DNA of 64,000 nt from JBBPZA01 sp963797015 (GTDB lineage: Bacteria > Actinomycetota > Thermoleophilia > Solirubrobacterales > Solirubrobacteraceae), in the NCBI GenBank assembly GCA_963797015.1, contig CAWCNV010000007.1, forward strand, positions 352,703 through 416,702. Direction: 5' to 3'. A program made the position numbers and the translations under genes. The notes beneath the pieces were generated by a model. That model searched no databases. It was not told the origin of the DNA and saw nothing but the letters and a program-made list of their open reading frames with translations. This document shows positions 41,352 to 49,729 of the stretch, piece by piece. The first letter of the stretch is position 1. Each line of letters begins with the position of its first letter.

Positions 41352-42461
41352 TCAAACGGCGTCGACCGGGCGCGGCCCCGGACCGACGTACTTCGCGGTC
41401 GGGCGGATCAGGCGGCCTTCGCGCTTCTGCTCGAGGATGTGCGCCGACCAGCCCGCGACGCGCGCGCAGCTGAACAGCGGCGTGAACAGCTCCGCCGGCA
41501 CGTCGGCGTAGTCCAGCACCACCGCCGACCAGAACTCCACGTTGGTTGCGAGCACGCGGTCGGGCCGGCGCGCCTTCAGCTCGGCGAGCGCGGCGGCCTC
41601 CAATGCCTCGGCGGCGTCGAGCCGCGGCGCGCCTATCTCCCGCGCCGTCCGGCGCAGCACGCGGGCGCGTGGATCCTCGGCGCGGTAGACGCGGTGACCG
41701 AAGCCCATCAGCCGCTCGCCGTCGTCGAGCAGCTTCTTCACGTAGCCCTCCGGATCGCCCGAGCGATCGACGTCGTCGAGCATCTTGAGCACGCGCGACG
41801 GCGCGCCGCCGTGCAGGGGCCCGGACAGGGCGCCCACGGCGGCGGACAGGCCCGCGGCCACGTCGGCGCCGGTGGACGCCACCACGCGCGCCGTGAAGGT
41901 CGACGCGTTCATGCCGTGCTCGGCCGCGCTGATCCAGTAGGCGTCGATCGCCTTGACGTGGTTGGGATCGGCCTCGCCGCGCCAGCGGATCAGGAAGCGC
42001 TCCGGGATCGACCTGGCCCTGTCGACCTCGCGCTGGGGGACCGGCTTCTGCCCGATGCCCCGCGCCGACTGCGCGACGAACGACAGCGCCATAACCGAGG
42101 TCCGCGCCAGGTCGTCGCGTGCCTGCTGGTCCGAGATGTCGATGACCTGCTCGAGCCCCCACTCGGGGGCGAGCATCGCGAGCGCCGCCTGCAGGTCGAC
42201 GCGCGGATCGCCGGTGCGCACCGCGAGCGGGTGCGGCTCGGCCGGCGGCAGGCCGGGGTCGTAGCTGCCGTCGACCAGGAGGCCCCAGACCTTCTCGTAG
42301 GGAACCTTCCCAACCAGGTCCTCGATGTCGACGCCTCGGTAGCGCAGCGCGCTGCCGGCCTTGTCCGGCTCGGCGATCTCGGTCGCGAAGGCGACCACGC
42401 CCTCGAGGCCTGAGCGTACCTCGGGGTCGGCCTCCTGGGCGCGGGGTGCAGTGGTTGTCAT
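41352..42461 (-). CDS. citrate synthase (short, type I)
   Basis: A 369-residue citrate synthase condensing acetyl-CoA and oxaloacetate. Catalytic residues are visible: SAAEHGMNASTFTARVVAST (His), LMGFGHRVYRAEDPRA (second His) and LATNVEFWSAVVLDYADVP (Asp). GPLHGGAPSRVLKML is the substrate loop. The length matches the short dimeric form of Gram-positives and archaea rather than the hexameric GltA. Methylcitrate synthase activity cannot be excluded. TAGGAG lies about 10 nt before ATG 42461. Confidence 0.93.
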   Translation of the reverse strand: MTTTAPRAQEADPEVRSGLEGVVAFATEIAEPDKAGSALRYRGVDIEDLVGKVPYEKVWGLLVDGSYDPGLPPAEPHPLAVRTGDPRVDLQAALAMLAPEWGLEQVIDISDQQARDDLARTSVMALSFVAQSARGIGQKPVPQREVDRARSIPERFLIRWRGEADPNHVKAIDAYWISAAEHGMNASTFTARVVASTGADVAAGLSAAVGALSGPLHGGAPSRVLKMLDDVDRSGDPEGYVKKLLDDGERLMGFGHRVYRAEDPRARVLRRTAREIGAPRLDAAEALEAAALAELKARRPDRVLATNVEFWSAVVLDYADVPAELFTPLFSCARVAGWSAHILEQKREGRLIRPTAKYVGPGPRPVDAV

Positions 42462-42474
42462 CGAGCGGGTTCTC

Positions 42475-42708
42475 CTAGGACGGGTTGACTGAAACTGTGG
42501 CAGGTACGCCCATTCGCCGCGCTCGCGCTGCGCGGCGCTTGCGCTCCTCCTCGCGCAGCGGGAGCGAGGACGGCGAGGCCGGCGACGGGCAGGGAGTGAG
42601 GAGCGCGAACGCCGCCGGCCACGAGGCCGCTCCCACCAGTTGCCGAACCGCTGAGAACGCCGCCTGCGAGGCGGTGCCGACGGCGAGGATGGTCCAGCGA
42701 TAATTCAC
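42475..42708 (-). pseudogene. remnant of an MFS transporter (internal deletion)
   Basis: A 77-codon frame. It opens like an MFS transporter (MNYRWTILAVGTASQAAFSA) and ends like one (ASWPAAFALL, then LPLREEERKRRAARARR), but the ten or so helices between are gone. The junction is about residues 22-26. GTG 42708 is the apparent start. I infer a deletion derivative; a real small protein of unknown function is the alternative. With flanks it fills the gap 42462-42793. Confidence 0.5.
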
Positions 42709-42779
42709 CTACATAAACGGTAGAAGGGAGACGAGGCCGGAACGGGCCGCGGGCGGAAGGGCGGACGGCACGGTCCCGA

Positions 42780-42785
42780 TAGGCT
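42780..42785 (+). promoter_or_regulatory. -10 hexamer TAGGCT
   Basis: TAGGCT ends 8 nt before GTG 42794, giving an almost leaderless amidase transcript. Confidence 0.45.
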
Positions 42786-42793
42786 GGACCCCT

Positions 42794-44230
42794 GTGCGTG
42801 AGCTGCTGTTGAGACCGGCCGATGAGCTGGCCGGTTTGGTCCGGGGCGGCGAGCTGAGCTCCCGCGAGCTCGTGACCGCCTCGCTCGAGCGCATCGGGGC
42901 GCTCGACCAGCGGGTCGGGGCCTTCATCGACGTCGACGCCGAGCGCGCGCTGGCCGCCGCCGATGCGGTCGGGCCCGGCGACGAGCGGCCGTTTGCGGGC
43001 GTGCCGGTCGCGATCAAGAACAACCGCCCGGTCGCCGGCCTGCGGCTCACCGCAGGAGCGGAGCTGCTCGCGGGCGAGACGGCGAGCTACGACGCCTTCC
43101 TCGTGCGCCGCCTGCGCGACGCGGGGATGATCATCGTCGGCACGACGAAGCTCCCCGAGTTCGGGATCCTGCCCGTGACGGAGCCCCGCGCCTTCGGCCC
43201 CGCGCGCAACCCGTGGGACCTCGAGCGCACCCCGGGCGGCTCGTCCGGCGGCGCGGCCGCGGCCGTCGCCGCGGGGATGGTGCCCGTCGCCCACGGCAAC
43301 GACGGCGGCGGCTCGATCCGCATCCCCGCCGCCTGCTGCGGCCTCGTGGGCCTCAAGCCGGCGCGCGGGCGGATCTCCCCCGGCCCGGAGATCGGCGACT
43401 CGTTCCTGGGCGTCGACGGCGTGCTGACCCGCACGGTGGCCGAGACGGCCCAGCTGCTCGACGTGCTCGCCGGCTACGAACCGGGCGACGCGACGTGGGC
43501 GCCCCCGCCGCCCGCGCCGTTCGCCGCCGCGACGGCGCGCCCGCCCGGGCGCCTGCGCATCGGCTTGGCGCTCACGCCGCCGGTGGTCGAGCACCAAGTG
43601 GACCCGGCGTGCATCTCGGCCGCGCGCGACGCCGCGGCGCTGCTCGAGGAGCTCGGCCACGAGGTCGTCGAGGCGACGCCCCCGTGGTCGATGCCCGGGC
43701 AGTTCGACACGTTCCGCGACGTGTTCGGCCCCCAGGTCGCGTCGGTGATCCGCTACGCAGCCCACGTCGCCGGGCGCGCTCCCCAGCCCTCCGACATGGA
43801 GGCACTCAGCTGGGACCTGTGGGAGCGCGCGAATCGCGCGACCCCGCTCGACTACCTGTTCGCCGTCAGCCGCCTGCACCGGCTGTCGCGCGTGGTCGCC
43901 GCCTTCTTCGCGGACTTCGACGCGCTGCTCACCCCCGCCCTGGGCGAGCGGCCGCTGCCGATCGGCGAGCTCGACGGCACGGCCCCCGACGCCGACGCCA
44001 CCTTCCACCGCTCCGCGGCATTCACCCCCTTCACCGCGACGGCGAACGTCACCGGCCAGCCCGCGATCGCGCTGCCTCTGTTCCACGGCGACGACGGGCT
44101 GCCCACCGCGGTCCACGTGATCGGCCGGCCCGCCGGCGAGGCGACGCTGCTCGCGCTCGCCGCCCAGCTCGAGGACGCGAGTCCGTGGGCCGAGCGGCGC
44201 GCGCCGATCGCAGCCGCCGCCGAGGCCTGA
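42794..44230 (+). CDS. amidase (amidase signature family)
   Basis: A 478-residue amidase-signature hydrolase. The Ser-cisSer-Lys triad is complete: VPVAIKNNRPVAG (Lys), RTPGGSSGGAAAAVAAGMV (cis-Ser) and HGNDGGGSIRIPAACCGLVG (nucleophile Ser). The C-terminal part (FTATANVTGQPAIALPL) closes the fold. The partner-free context and lack of gatB/C argue against GatA. Substrate amide unknown. It is followed 1 bp later by a split-barrel gene. Confidence 0.88.
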   Translation: MRELLLRPADELAGLVRGGELSSRELVTASLERIGALDQRVGAFIDVDAERALAAADAVGPGDERPFAGVPVAIKNNRPVAGLRLTAGAELLAGETASYDAFLVRRLRDAGMIIVGTTKLPEFGILPVTEPRAFGPARNPWDLERTPGGSSGGAAAAVAAGMVPVAHGNDGGGSIRIPAACCGLVGLKPARGRISPGPEIGDSFLGVDGVLTRTVAETAQLLDVLAGYEPGDATWAPPPPAPFAAATARPPGRLRIGLALTPPVVEHQVDPACISAARDAAALLEELGHEVVEATPPWSMPGQFDTFRDVFGPQVASVIRYAAHVAGRAPQPSDMEALSWDLWERANRATPLDYLFAVSRLHRLSRVVAAFFADFDALLTPALGERPLPIGELDGTAPDADATFHRSAAFTPFTATANVTGQPAIALPLFHGDDGLPTAVHVIGRPAGEATLLALAAQLEDASPWAERRAPIAAAAEA

Positions 44231-44231
44231 C

Positions 44232-44678
44232 GTGCCCCGCGCCATGTCGCCCGACGAGGTACGCGCCTTCCTGAGCGGCGGGACGCGGACCGCGAAGGTG
44301 GCGACGGTGATGGCCTCCGGAGCGCCGCACGTGATGCCCGTGTGGTTCGTGCTCGACGGCGACGACCTGGTCTTCACGACCGGGCGCGACACCGTCAAGG
44401 GCCGCGACCTGCGCCGCGACGGCCGCCTCTCGGTCGTCGTCGACGACGACCGGCCGCCGTTCGCGTTCGTGCACCTGCGCGGACGCGCCCTGGTGACCGA
44501 GGGCGCGCCCGACCTGCTCGAGTGGACGACGCGCCTCGCCGCCCGCTACATGGGCGAGGAGCGGGCGGACGAGTACGGCCGGCGCAACGCGGTCCCGGAC
44601 GAGCTGCTGGTCCGCGTGACGCCCGCGCGGGTGATCGCCGAGAACGACGTCGCCGGGCCCGGCGCGCACACCGCCTAG
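44232..44678 (+). CDS. PPOX-class F420-dependent oxidoreductase-like split-barrel protein
   Basis: A 148-residue split-barrel protein. VATVMASGAPHVMPVWFVLDG, LVFTTGRDTVKGRDLRRDGR and LSVVVDDDRPPFAFVHLRGR follow the F420-binding PPOX pattern (K-x-R near the phosphate end). Such enzymes use reduced F420 to reduce enoates or nitro compounds; the substrate is unknown. The GTG starts 1 bp after the amidase stop. Its TAG lies within a CTAG shared with the opposite gene. Confidence 0.78.
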   Translation: MPRAMSPDEVRAFLSGGTRTAKVATVMASGAPHVMPVWFVLDGDDLVFTTGRDTVKGRDLRRDGRLSVVVDDDRPPFAFVHLRGRALVTEGAPDLLEWTTRLAARYMGEERADEYGRRNAVPDELLVRVTPARVIAENDVAGPGAHTA

Positions 44679-45556
44679 CGCGCTCCGAGCACCGCCGCCA
44701 TCGGCGCCGGCGTGACGCCGAGACGCTCGGCGTCTGCCGTGCCTGTGCGGGCGGTCGCCGAGATCTGGAGCAGCACGACCTCGTCGTAGGTCGCGAAGGC
44801 CGCCGGGCCGGCGAGCACCTCGACCCCCCTCAGCGCGCGCCGGACCGCCGGTAGCGGCACCTTCACGATCGCGCGCGAGCGCCCGAACGAGCGCAGCGCG
44901 AGACGGACGATCGCCGCCTCGGAGAGCGTGTCGGGGCCGGCGAGCTCGAAGCGCGTGGACTCGCCGGTCTCGCGCCCGTCGAGGACCGCCATCACACAGT
45001 CGGCGACGTCCTCGGCCCAGATCGGCTGCGCGAGCGCGCGGCCGCGACCGGGGAAGGGAACCACGGGCAGGAGCGAGAGGCGCTCGAGCAGCCGCAGGTA
45101 CGAGTCCCCGGGCGCGTACACGAACGAGGGGGCGAAGATCGTGTGGGGAAGCCCTGACTCGGCCACCGCGCGCTCGGCCAGCGCCTTGGCCCGGTGCAGG
45201 CGCGAGGGGCTGAAGGTCGAGGCGTCGATGGTGGAGAAGAACACGAAGCGCTGCACGCCCGCCCGCTCGGCGGCGTGGACCATGCGCCAGGTCGCGACGC
45301 CGTTGAGCTCCTCGATCGAGCCGCGCGGCTGATCGCGGATCGAACCGGCGAGGTGGACGACGGTGTCGACGCCGCGCAGCGCGTGGCGGAACGACGGCGG
45401 ATCCGCCAGGTCGCCGAGCGCGATCTGGACCCGCACGCGCGCCGGCCCCAGGCGCCGCGGGTTGCGGACGAGGCAGCGAACCGGCTCTCCCCGTACGGTG
45501 AGGCGGCGCAGGAGGGCCGTGCCGATCGTGCCGGTCGCGCCTGTGAGCAGGAGCAT
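44675..45556 (-). CDS. NAD(P)-binding atypical SDR (NDUFA9-like)
   Basis: A 293-residue protein with an N-terminal Rossmann motif MLLLTGATGTIGTALLRRLT, VRCLVRNPRR, DLADPPSFRHALRGVDTVVH and FFSTIDAS. YxxxK is replaced (RLHRAKALAE), as in atypical SDRs of the NmrA/NDUFA9 group that often act as sensors or sugar/quinone-related enzymes. Residues QPIWAEDVADCVMAVL resemble the substrate side of extended SDRs. Function unknown. Leaderless ATG 45556. Confidence 0.72.
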   Translation of the reverse strand: MLLLTGATGTIGTALLRRLTVRGEPVRCLVRNPRRLGPARVRVQIALGDLADPPSFRHALRGVDTVVHLAGSIRDQPRGSIEELNGVATWRMVHAAERAGVQRFVFFSTIDASTFSPSRLHRAKALAERAVAESGLPHTIFAPSFVYAPGDSYLRLLERLSLLPVVPFPGRGRALAQPIWAEDVADCVMAVLDGRETGESTRFELAGPDTLSEAAIVRLALRSFGRSRAIVKVPLPAVRRALRGVEVLAGPAAFATYDEVVLLQISATARTGTADAERLGVTPAPMAAVLGAR

Positions 45557-45563
45557 CCGCGTG

Positions 45564-45569
45564 ACCCTA
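45564..45569 (-). promoter_or_regulatory. -10 hexamer TAGGGT, leaderless
   Basis: TAGGGT followed by 7 nt and ATG 45556. The divergent ferredoxin gene instead has TATCAT at 45578-45583 and a leader. Confidence 0.5.
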
Positions 45570-45626
45570 GCGGCCCCTTATCATCCGCCTCTCGCTTCGA
45601 GACACCCTTCGAGAAGGACCACCGAC

Positions 45627-45890
45627 ATGGCCTACGTGATCGCCGAACCCTGCATCGGGACCAAGGACAACTCGTGCGTCGAGGTCTGCCCGGTCGACTG
45701 CATCCACCCCACCCCCGACGAGCCCGACTACGACAACGTCGAGATGCTCTACATCGATCCCGACGAGTGCATCGACTGCGACGCATGCGTCGAGGCCTGC
45801 CCCGTGGACGCCTGCTTCGCGGAGGACCAGCTCCCGAGCGAGTGGGCGAAGTACACGGCGGTCAACGCGGAGTACTACGCGCAGAAGTAG
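45627..45890 (+). CDS. fdxA: 7Fe ferredoxin ([3Fe-4S][4Fe-4S], FdxA-type)
   Basis: An 87-residue acidic ferredoxin. The first cluster motif is PCIGTKDNSCVEVCPVDCIH (C-x7-C-x3-C...C), the 3Fe-4S type of FdxA. The second is DECIDCDACVEACPVDACF (C-x2-C-x2-C-x3-C), a 4Fe-4S cluster. The C-terminal extension is typical of actinobacterial FdxA. It transfers low-potential electrons and could serve the P450 at 32531. GAGAAGGA lies about 9 nt before the ATG. Confidence 0.93.
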   Translation: MAYVIAEPCIGTKDNSCVEVCPVDCIHPTPDEPDYDNVEMLYIDPDECIDCDACVEACPVDACFAEDQLPSEWAKYTAVNAEYYAQK

Positions 45891-45908
45891 CCGGGCCGGC
45901 GGGCGCGG

Positions 45909-46706
45909 CTAGCGCCCGACCAGCTCGTCGATGAAGGCGGCCGTGTCGGCCAGCACCTCGTCGCGGTTGACCTCGTTGAAGATCTCGTGGCGCGCGCTCG
46001 GGTAGAGCCGCTGGGAGACCGTCGCCTCGCGCATCAGCTCGATGCCGCGGCGGCTGCCCTCGAGCGGCACGAGCCCGTCGGCCTCGCCGTGCTGCCACAG
46101 GACCCGCCCGGTGATCTGCCGCGAGTCCAGCGCGGAGTCGAGCAGCGCGCCCGCCATCGCCGCGAGCGTGGCCCGCTTGAAGCCTCCGTGGTAGACGAGC
46201 TCGTCGGCCATGTACGCCTGCCCGACCGCCTCGTCGCGCGACAGCACGGCCGGGTCGATCGGGATCTCGGGCAGCGGGTCCATCGCGAGCAGCGCCCCCG
46301 TTCCCGGGTTGCCGATCAGCGGCGCCGACAGCACCAGGCCGGCCAACCCGTCGCCGTAGCGCTCGGCATAGCGGGTGGCGATCAGCCCGCCCATCGAGTG
46401 GCCGACGAGGACGACCGGGAGCCCTTCGTGGGCTGCGCGAGCGCGCTCGACGAGCGCGTGCAGGTCGTCGACGACCGGGTCGTAGTCGCCGATCAGCGCG
46501 CGCTCGCCGTCGGAGCGGCCGTGGCCGACGTGGTCCAAGCCGTAGACGACGGCGCCGCGCTCGCCCAGGGCGGCGGCGACGTGGTCGTAGCGCCCGATGT
46601 GCTCTCCGTAGCCGTGGGCGATGACCACCACGTGGCTCGGCGCGTCGCGCTCCCACGTCCGCGTGTAGAGCGATCCGGCGTGGCCCTGCAGCGTTCCCTC
46701 CTGCAC
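45909..46706 (-). CDS. alpha/beta hydrolase, monoacylglycerol lipase-like
   Basis: A 265-residue hydrolase of the serine aminopeptidase S33/monoglyceride lipase group. VIAHGYGEHIGRYDHVAAAL is the HGxGE oxyanion motif, LDHVGHGRSDG follows, and VLVGHSMGGLIATRYAERYG holds the nucleophile (GHSMGG). GEADGLVP gives the Asp and SARHEIFNEVNRD the His. GTG 46706 is chosen because TAGGGT lies exactly 7 nt upstream; the frame stays open to 46994 but overlaps the LLM gene. Confidence 0.83.
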   Translation of the reverse strand: MQEGTLQGHAGSLYTRTWERDAPSHVVVIAHGYGEHIGRYDHVAAALGERGAVVYGLDHVGHGRSDGERALIGDYDPVVDDLHALVERARAAHEGLPVVLVGHSMGGLIATRYAERYGDGLAGLVLSAPLIGNPGTGALLAMDPLPEIPIDPAVLSRDEAVGQAYMADELVYHGGFKRATLAAMAGALLDSALDSRQITGRVLWQHGEADGLVPLEGSRRGIELMREATVSQRLYPSARHEIFNEVNRDEVLADTAAFIDELVGR

Positions 46707-46713
46707 GGCGCGG

Positions 46714-46719
46714 ACCCTA
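46714..46719 (-). promoter_or_regulatory. -10 hexamer TAGGGT, leaderless; sets the lipase start
   Basis: TAGGGT followed by 7 nt and GTG 46706, in the 20-bp gap after the LLM oxidoreductase gene. Confidence 0.55.
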
Positions 46720-46726
46720 TATGAGC

Positions 46727-47710
46727 TCAGCGCCGCAGCGCGGGCAGCAGCTCGTCGCGATAGGTGGCGATAGCGGCATGCGGGTCCGCGCCCGAGCAGT
46801 TCTGGAGCACCACGATCGTCGCGCCGAGGTCTTCCAGCGAGCGGATGCGCTCGAGGTGCGCGCTCGGGTCGGCCGAGACGATGAACGACTGGCGCAGGTC
46901 CTCGTCGGAGACCTTCTCCTTGGCGTGCTCCCACATGCGCTGGGGCTCGTGCCAGTCCTCGGTGTAGAACTCGTCGACCTGCGCCGACCGCCACACGCGC
47001 GCGCCCTCCAATGCCGCGTCATCGTCCGGCGCCCACGAGAACCCGGTGTGCAGCAGGATCTCCCCGGGCTCGCGGCCGGCGTCGTCGGCGGCGCCGCGGT
47101 ACGCGTCGATCAGGTCGGGCACCTTCTCGGGGTCGCCCAGCGTCCACAGCCCGTCGCCCCAGCGGCCGGCGACCCTCGCAGCGCGCGGGCCGAACGCGGA
47201 GACGTAGATCGGCGGTCGCCGGTCGACGATGTTCGAGTGCAGGAAGGCGCCCTTCGTCGTGAAGTACTTGCCGCGGTAGTCCAGCCGCTCGCCGCGCCAC
47301 AGACGGTCGATGATCTCCAGGCCCTCCTCCAGCCGCTCGACCTGCTCGGCCGGCGAGGGCCACTCCGCGCTGAGCGGAACCTCGTTCAGCGCCTCCCCGG
47401 AGCCGATGCCCAGGTACGGCCGTCCCGGGAACATGCGCTCGAGCGTCGCCCACGCCTGGGCGATCAGCACCGGGTGGTAGCGCGGACCGGGCGGGGTGAC
47501 GCCGGGCCCGAACGGCAGCCGGTTCGTCGCCTGGCCCATCGCGCCGAGCAGGATCCACGCGTGGCCCGACTCGCCGGGCTCCCACCATGGCTGCAGGTGG
47601 TCGCTGGTGCCGAGCCCGTCGAAACCGGCCTCCTCGGCGGCGAGGGCCTGGCGCAGGCAGTCCTCGGGCGGGAACTGCTCCGTGGAGCAGGAGTAGAAGT
47701 AGTTGGCCAT
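46727..47710 (-). CDS. F420-dependent LLM-class oxidoreductase (TIGR03557-like)
   Basis: A 327-residue luciferase-like monooxygenase-fold enzyme. It begins MANYFYSCSTEQFPPEDCLR and has AEEAGFDGLGTSDHLQPWWE, FGPGVTPPGPRYHPVLIAQA and YLGIGSGEALNEVPLSAEWP, which match the F420-binding branch that includes F420-dependent glucose-6-phosphate dehydrogenase. Cytoplasmic hydride transfer between F420 and an unknown substrate is inferred. Its ATG is about 36 bp from the mrp stop. Confidence 0.82.
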   Translation of the reverse strand: MANYFYSCSTEQFPPEDCLRQALAAEEAGFDGLGTSDHLQPWWEPGESGHAWILLGAMGQATNRLPFGPGVTPPGPRYHPVLIAQAWATLERMFPGRPYLGIGSGEALNEVPLSAEWPSPAEQVERLEEGLEIIDRLWRGERLDYRGKYFTTKGAFLHSNIVDRRPPIYVSAFGPRAARVAGRWGDGLWTLGDPEKVPDLIDAYRGAADDAGREPGEILLHTGFSWAPDDDAALEGARVWRSAQVDEFYTEDWHEPQRMWEHAKEKVSDEDLRQSFIVSADPSAHLERIRSLEDLGATIVVLQNCSGADPHAAIATYRDELLPALRR

Positions 47711-47745
47711 GCGCCGCCCCTACCCCGTCCGGGGCCGGGCGACGC

Positions 47746-48885
47746 CTAGGCCATCGGGAGCGAGGCGCCGACCGGCTTGGGCGCCGGCGCCGGCGCCGGC
47801 GGCGCCTGGAGCACCGGCAGCTCGAGCGGCGCGAGCGCGACGATCCCACGTGCGACCTGACGGATGGCCTGGGCCGCGGGGTCGTCGGGATCGGCGAGCA
47901 CCAGCGGCGTGCCCTCGTCCGAGCGCTCGCGCAGCGGGATCGTCAGCGGGACCGTGCCCAGCAGCGGCACGTCGATCTCGTCGGCCAGCCCCTGGCCGCC
48001 ACCCTCCCCGAAGATCGGGTAGCGCTCGTCGTTCGGGGTGACGAAGCCAGACATGTTCTCGACCACGCCGCCTATCTCGAGGTTGACCTTGGTCGCCATC
48101 TCGGCCGCCCGGCGCGCGACCTTCTGCGCGGCGGGCTGGGGCGTGGTGACGATCAGGAACTTGGCCTGCGGAAGCAGCTGCGCGAGCGTCATCGAGACGT
48201 CGCCGGTGCCGGGGGGCAGGTCGACGAGCAGGTGGTCGAGCTCGCCCCACTCGACGTCCTCGAGGAACTGCTGAAGCGCCTTGTGGAGCATCGGCCCGCG
48301 CCACACGACGGCCGCGTCCTCCTCCACGAAGAAGCCGATCGACATCACCGCGATCCCGTGCGCCTCGAGCGGGATGATCTTGCGCTCGGCGGAGACCTTC
48401 GGGCGCTGGCCGCCGACCCCGAGCATGCGCGGGATCGAGTAGCCCCAGACGTCGGCGTCGAGCACGCCGACGCGCTTGCCCTCGGCGGTCAGCGCGGCGG
48501 CGAGGTTGGCGGTCAGGGTCGACTTGCCGACGCCGCCCTTGCCCGATCCCACGCAGATCACGTCGCTCACCTGGGCGAGCGCGCCCTCGGGCAGCGAGCC
48601 GCGGCCGAGCTTGCGCTGGAGCGCCGCCTTCTGGCCCTGGTCGAGCACGTCGAAGTCGACGTTGACGTTCTGGACGCCGTCGAGCGCGCTCACGGCCTGC
48701 ACGACGGCCGTCTGGAAGTGGCTGCGGATCGGGCACCCGGGGGTGGTGAGCGAGACGGTCACATCGACCACTCCGGTGGGATGGATCGCGATCGAGCGCA
48801 CCATGTCGAGCTCGACGATGTTGCGCCGCAACTCGGGGTCGATGACAACCTCGAGCGCCTTGCGGACCTCTGGATCGGTAGGCAT
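47746..48885 (-). CDS. mrp: Mrp/NBP35 family P-loop ATPase (Fe-S cluster carrier)
   Basis: A 379-residue protein. Residues 1-100 are a DUF59/MIP18 domain (LEVVIDPELRRNIVELDMVR). The ATPase has the deviant Walker A VGSGKGGVGKSTLTANLAAA and LLVDLPPGTGDVSMTLAQLL. The cysteine motif usual near ENMS is absent (ENMSGFVTPNDERYPIFGEG), so cluster ligation must differ. Mrp proteins deliver Fe-S clusters. ATG 48885 rather than GTG 48894 is chosen from the leaderless promoter. The C-terminal 30 residues are Pro/Ala-rich. Confidence 0.88.
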   Translation of the reverse strand: MPTDPEVRKALEVVIDPELRRNIVELDMVRSIAIHPTGVVDVTVSLTTPGCPIRSHFQTAVVQAVSALDGVQNVNVDFDVLDQGQKAALQRKLGRGSLPEGALAQVSDVICVGSGKGGVGKSTLTANLAAALTAEGKRVGVLDADVWGYSIPRMLGVGGQRPKVSAERKIIPLEAHGIAVMSIGFFVEEDAAVVWRGPMLHKALQQFLEDVEWGELDHLLVDLPPGTGDVSMTLAQLLPQAKFLIVTTPQPAAQKVARRAAEMATKVNLEIGGVVENMSGFVTPNDERYPIFGEGGGQGLADEIDVPLLGTVPLTIPLRERSDEGTPLVLADPDDPAAQAIRQVARGIVALAPLELPVLQAPPAPAPAPKPVGASLPMA

Positions 48886-48892
48886 AGGGCTC

Positions 48893-48898
48893 ACTATA
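48893..48898 (-). promoter_or_regulatory. -10 hexamer TATAGT, leaderless
   Basis: TATAGT followed by 7 nt and ATG 48885. The alternative GTG at 48894 lies inside this hexamer, so it is unlikely to start the protein. Confidence 0.6.
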
Positions 48899-48924
48899 GG
48901 AGTACGCTGCCGCAGTCCTTAAAG

Positions 48925-48958
48925 ACCGATGGGACGCCCCGGAGGGCGCCCCATCGGT
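48925..48958 (-). terminator. terminator of the coiled-coil protein gene
   Basis: ACCGATGGG-A-CGCCC, 4-nt loop, GGGCG-C-CCCATCGGT: 14 pairs with one A-C mismatch. On the minus strand it is followed by CTTTAAGG. It separates the upstream gene (stop 49058) from the mrp promoter. Confidence 0.75.
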
Positions 48959-48979
48959 TGAGGGAGGAGAGGGTGCTGC

Positions 48980-49010
48980 TACTGCCGGCGAGGTTATGAG
49001 GCCGGCAGTA
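48980..49010. repeat. second hairpin in tandem with the terminator
   Basis: TACTGCCGGC (48980-48989) and GCCGGCAGTA (49001-49010), a perfect 10-bp stem with an 11-nt loop, about 48 bp after the stop of the coiled-coil gene. Confidence 0.7.
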
Positions 49011-49057
49011 CTTGCCCGCGGCCGCCGCTCTCCGTCGGCGGGCGGGAGAAGGGTGCG

Positions 49058-49729
49058 TCAGGCGATGTCGGCCGTCCGGTCCTGGGCGGTCGCAAACGCC
49101 TTCTCTGCAGCGGTCACGCCGGTCTGCACGGCGTTGCCCACCTGCGCCGACGCCTGGTCCACGCGCGCGGCGACGTCCTTGGCCTGACGCTGGACGTCGC
49201 GCCGGGTGCTGCGGACCTCGCGCTGCGCGCGCGTGCGGTTGCGCTTGAGCAGGCGCTCCGCGCGGTTGCGGCGCTGGCGCAGCTCGCGCTCGACGCGCGT
49301 GCGCGTCTTGCGGACCTCGCGCTCGACCCTGTTACGAGCGGTGGTGCCACGGCGCTCGAAGCGACGCAGGTCGCGCTGCAGCTGACGGCGGCGCTCCTTG
49401 AGCTCGCGCTCCGCGGTCTCACGCGTGGTGTAGGTGTCGACGAGCTCGCCGACGCGGTCGAGCGCGGTCAGCGCGGCCCCGACCTGCACGAGGACGGCCT
49501 TCTCGGCGTTCTCGCGGACGCGCTCCGGGGCGGTGCGCTCGACCTGCTGCACCTTGCGCTCGGTCTTGCGAGCGGTGCGCTGGGCGCTGCGGACGGTCTT
49601 CGGAGTTGAAGCGCTACGACGCGCGCGGGTGCCGGCGCCCTTCTTCGCAGCGGTGCTGCGACGGGTCGTGGCGGCCTTGCGGCGCGCGGTGCGCTGGGTG
49701 GCGCTGTTGCTGTTGGTGCTCTCTGCCAT
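49058..49729 (-). CDS. highly basic coiled-coil protein of unknown function
   Basis: A 223-residue protein with three zones. Residues 1-65 are a Ser/Thr/Ala/Arg/Lys tail (ATQRTARRKAATTRRSTAAK) like histone H1 or HU-type tails. Residues 70-100 are a milder helix (ENAEKAVLVQVGAALTALDR). Residues 105-190 are an unbroken Arg/Glu coiled coil (RRQLQRDLRRFERRGTTARN), with a helical end. No cysteines and no signal peptide. DNA binding or a structural role is plausible but unproven. The start context has no clear Shine-Dalgarno. Two hairpins follow the gene. Confidence 0.7.
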   Translation of the reverse strand: MAESTNSNSATQRTARRKAATTRRSTAAKKGAGTRARRSASTPKTVRSAQRTARKTERKVQQVERTAPERVRENAEKAVLVQVGAALTALDRVGELVDTYTTRETAERELKERRRQLQRDLRRFERRGTTARNRVEREVRKTRTRVERELRQRRNRAERLLKRNRTRAQREVRSTRRDVQRQAKDVAARVDQASAQVGNAVQTGVTAAEKAFATAQDRTADIA

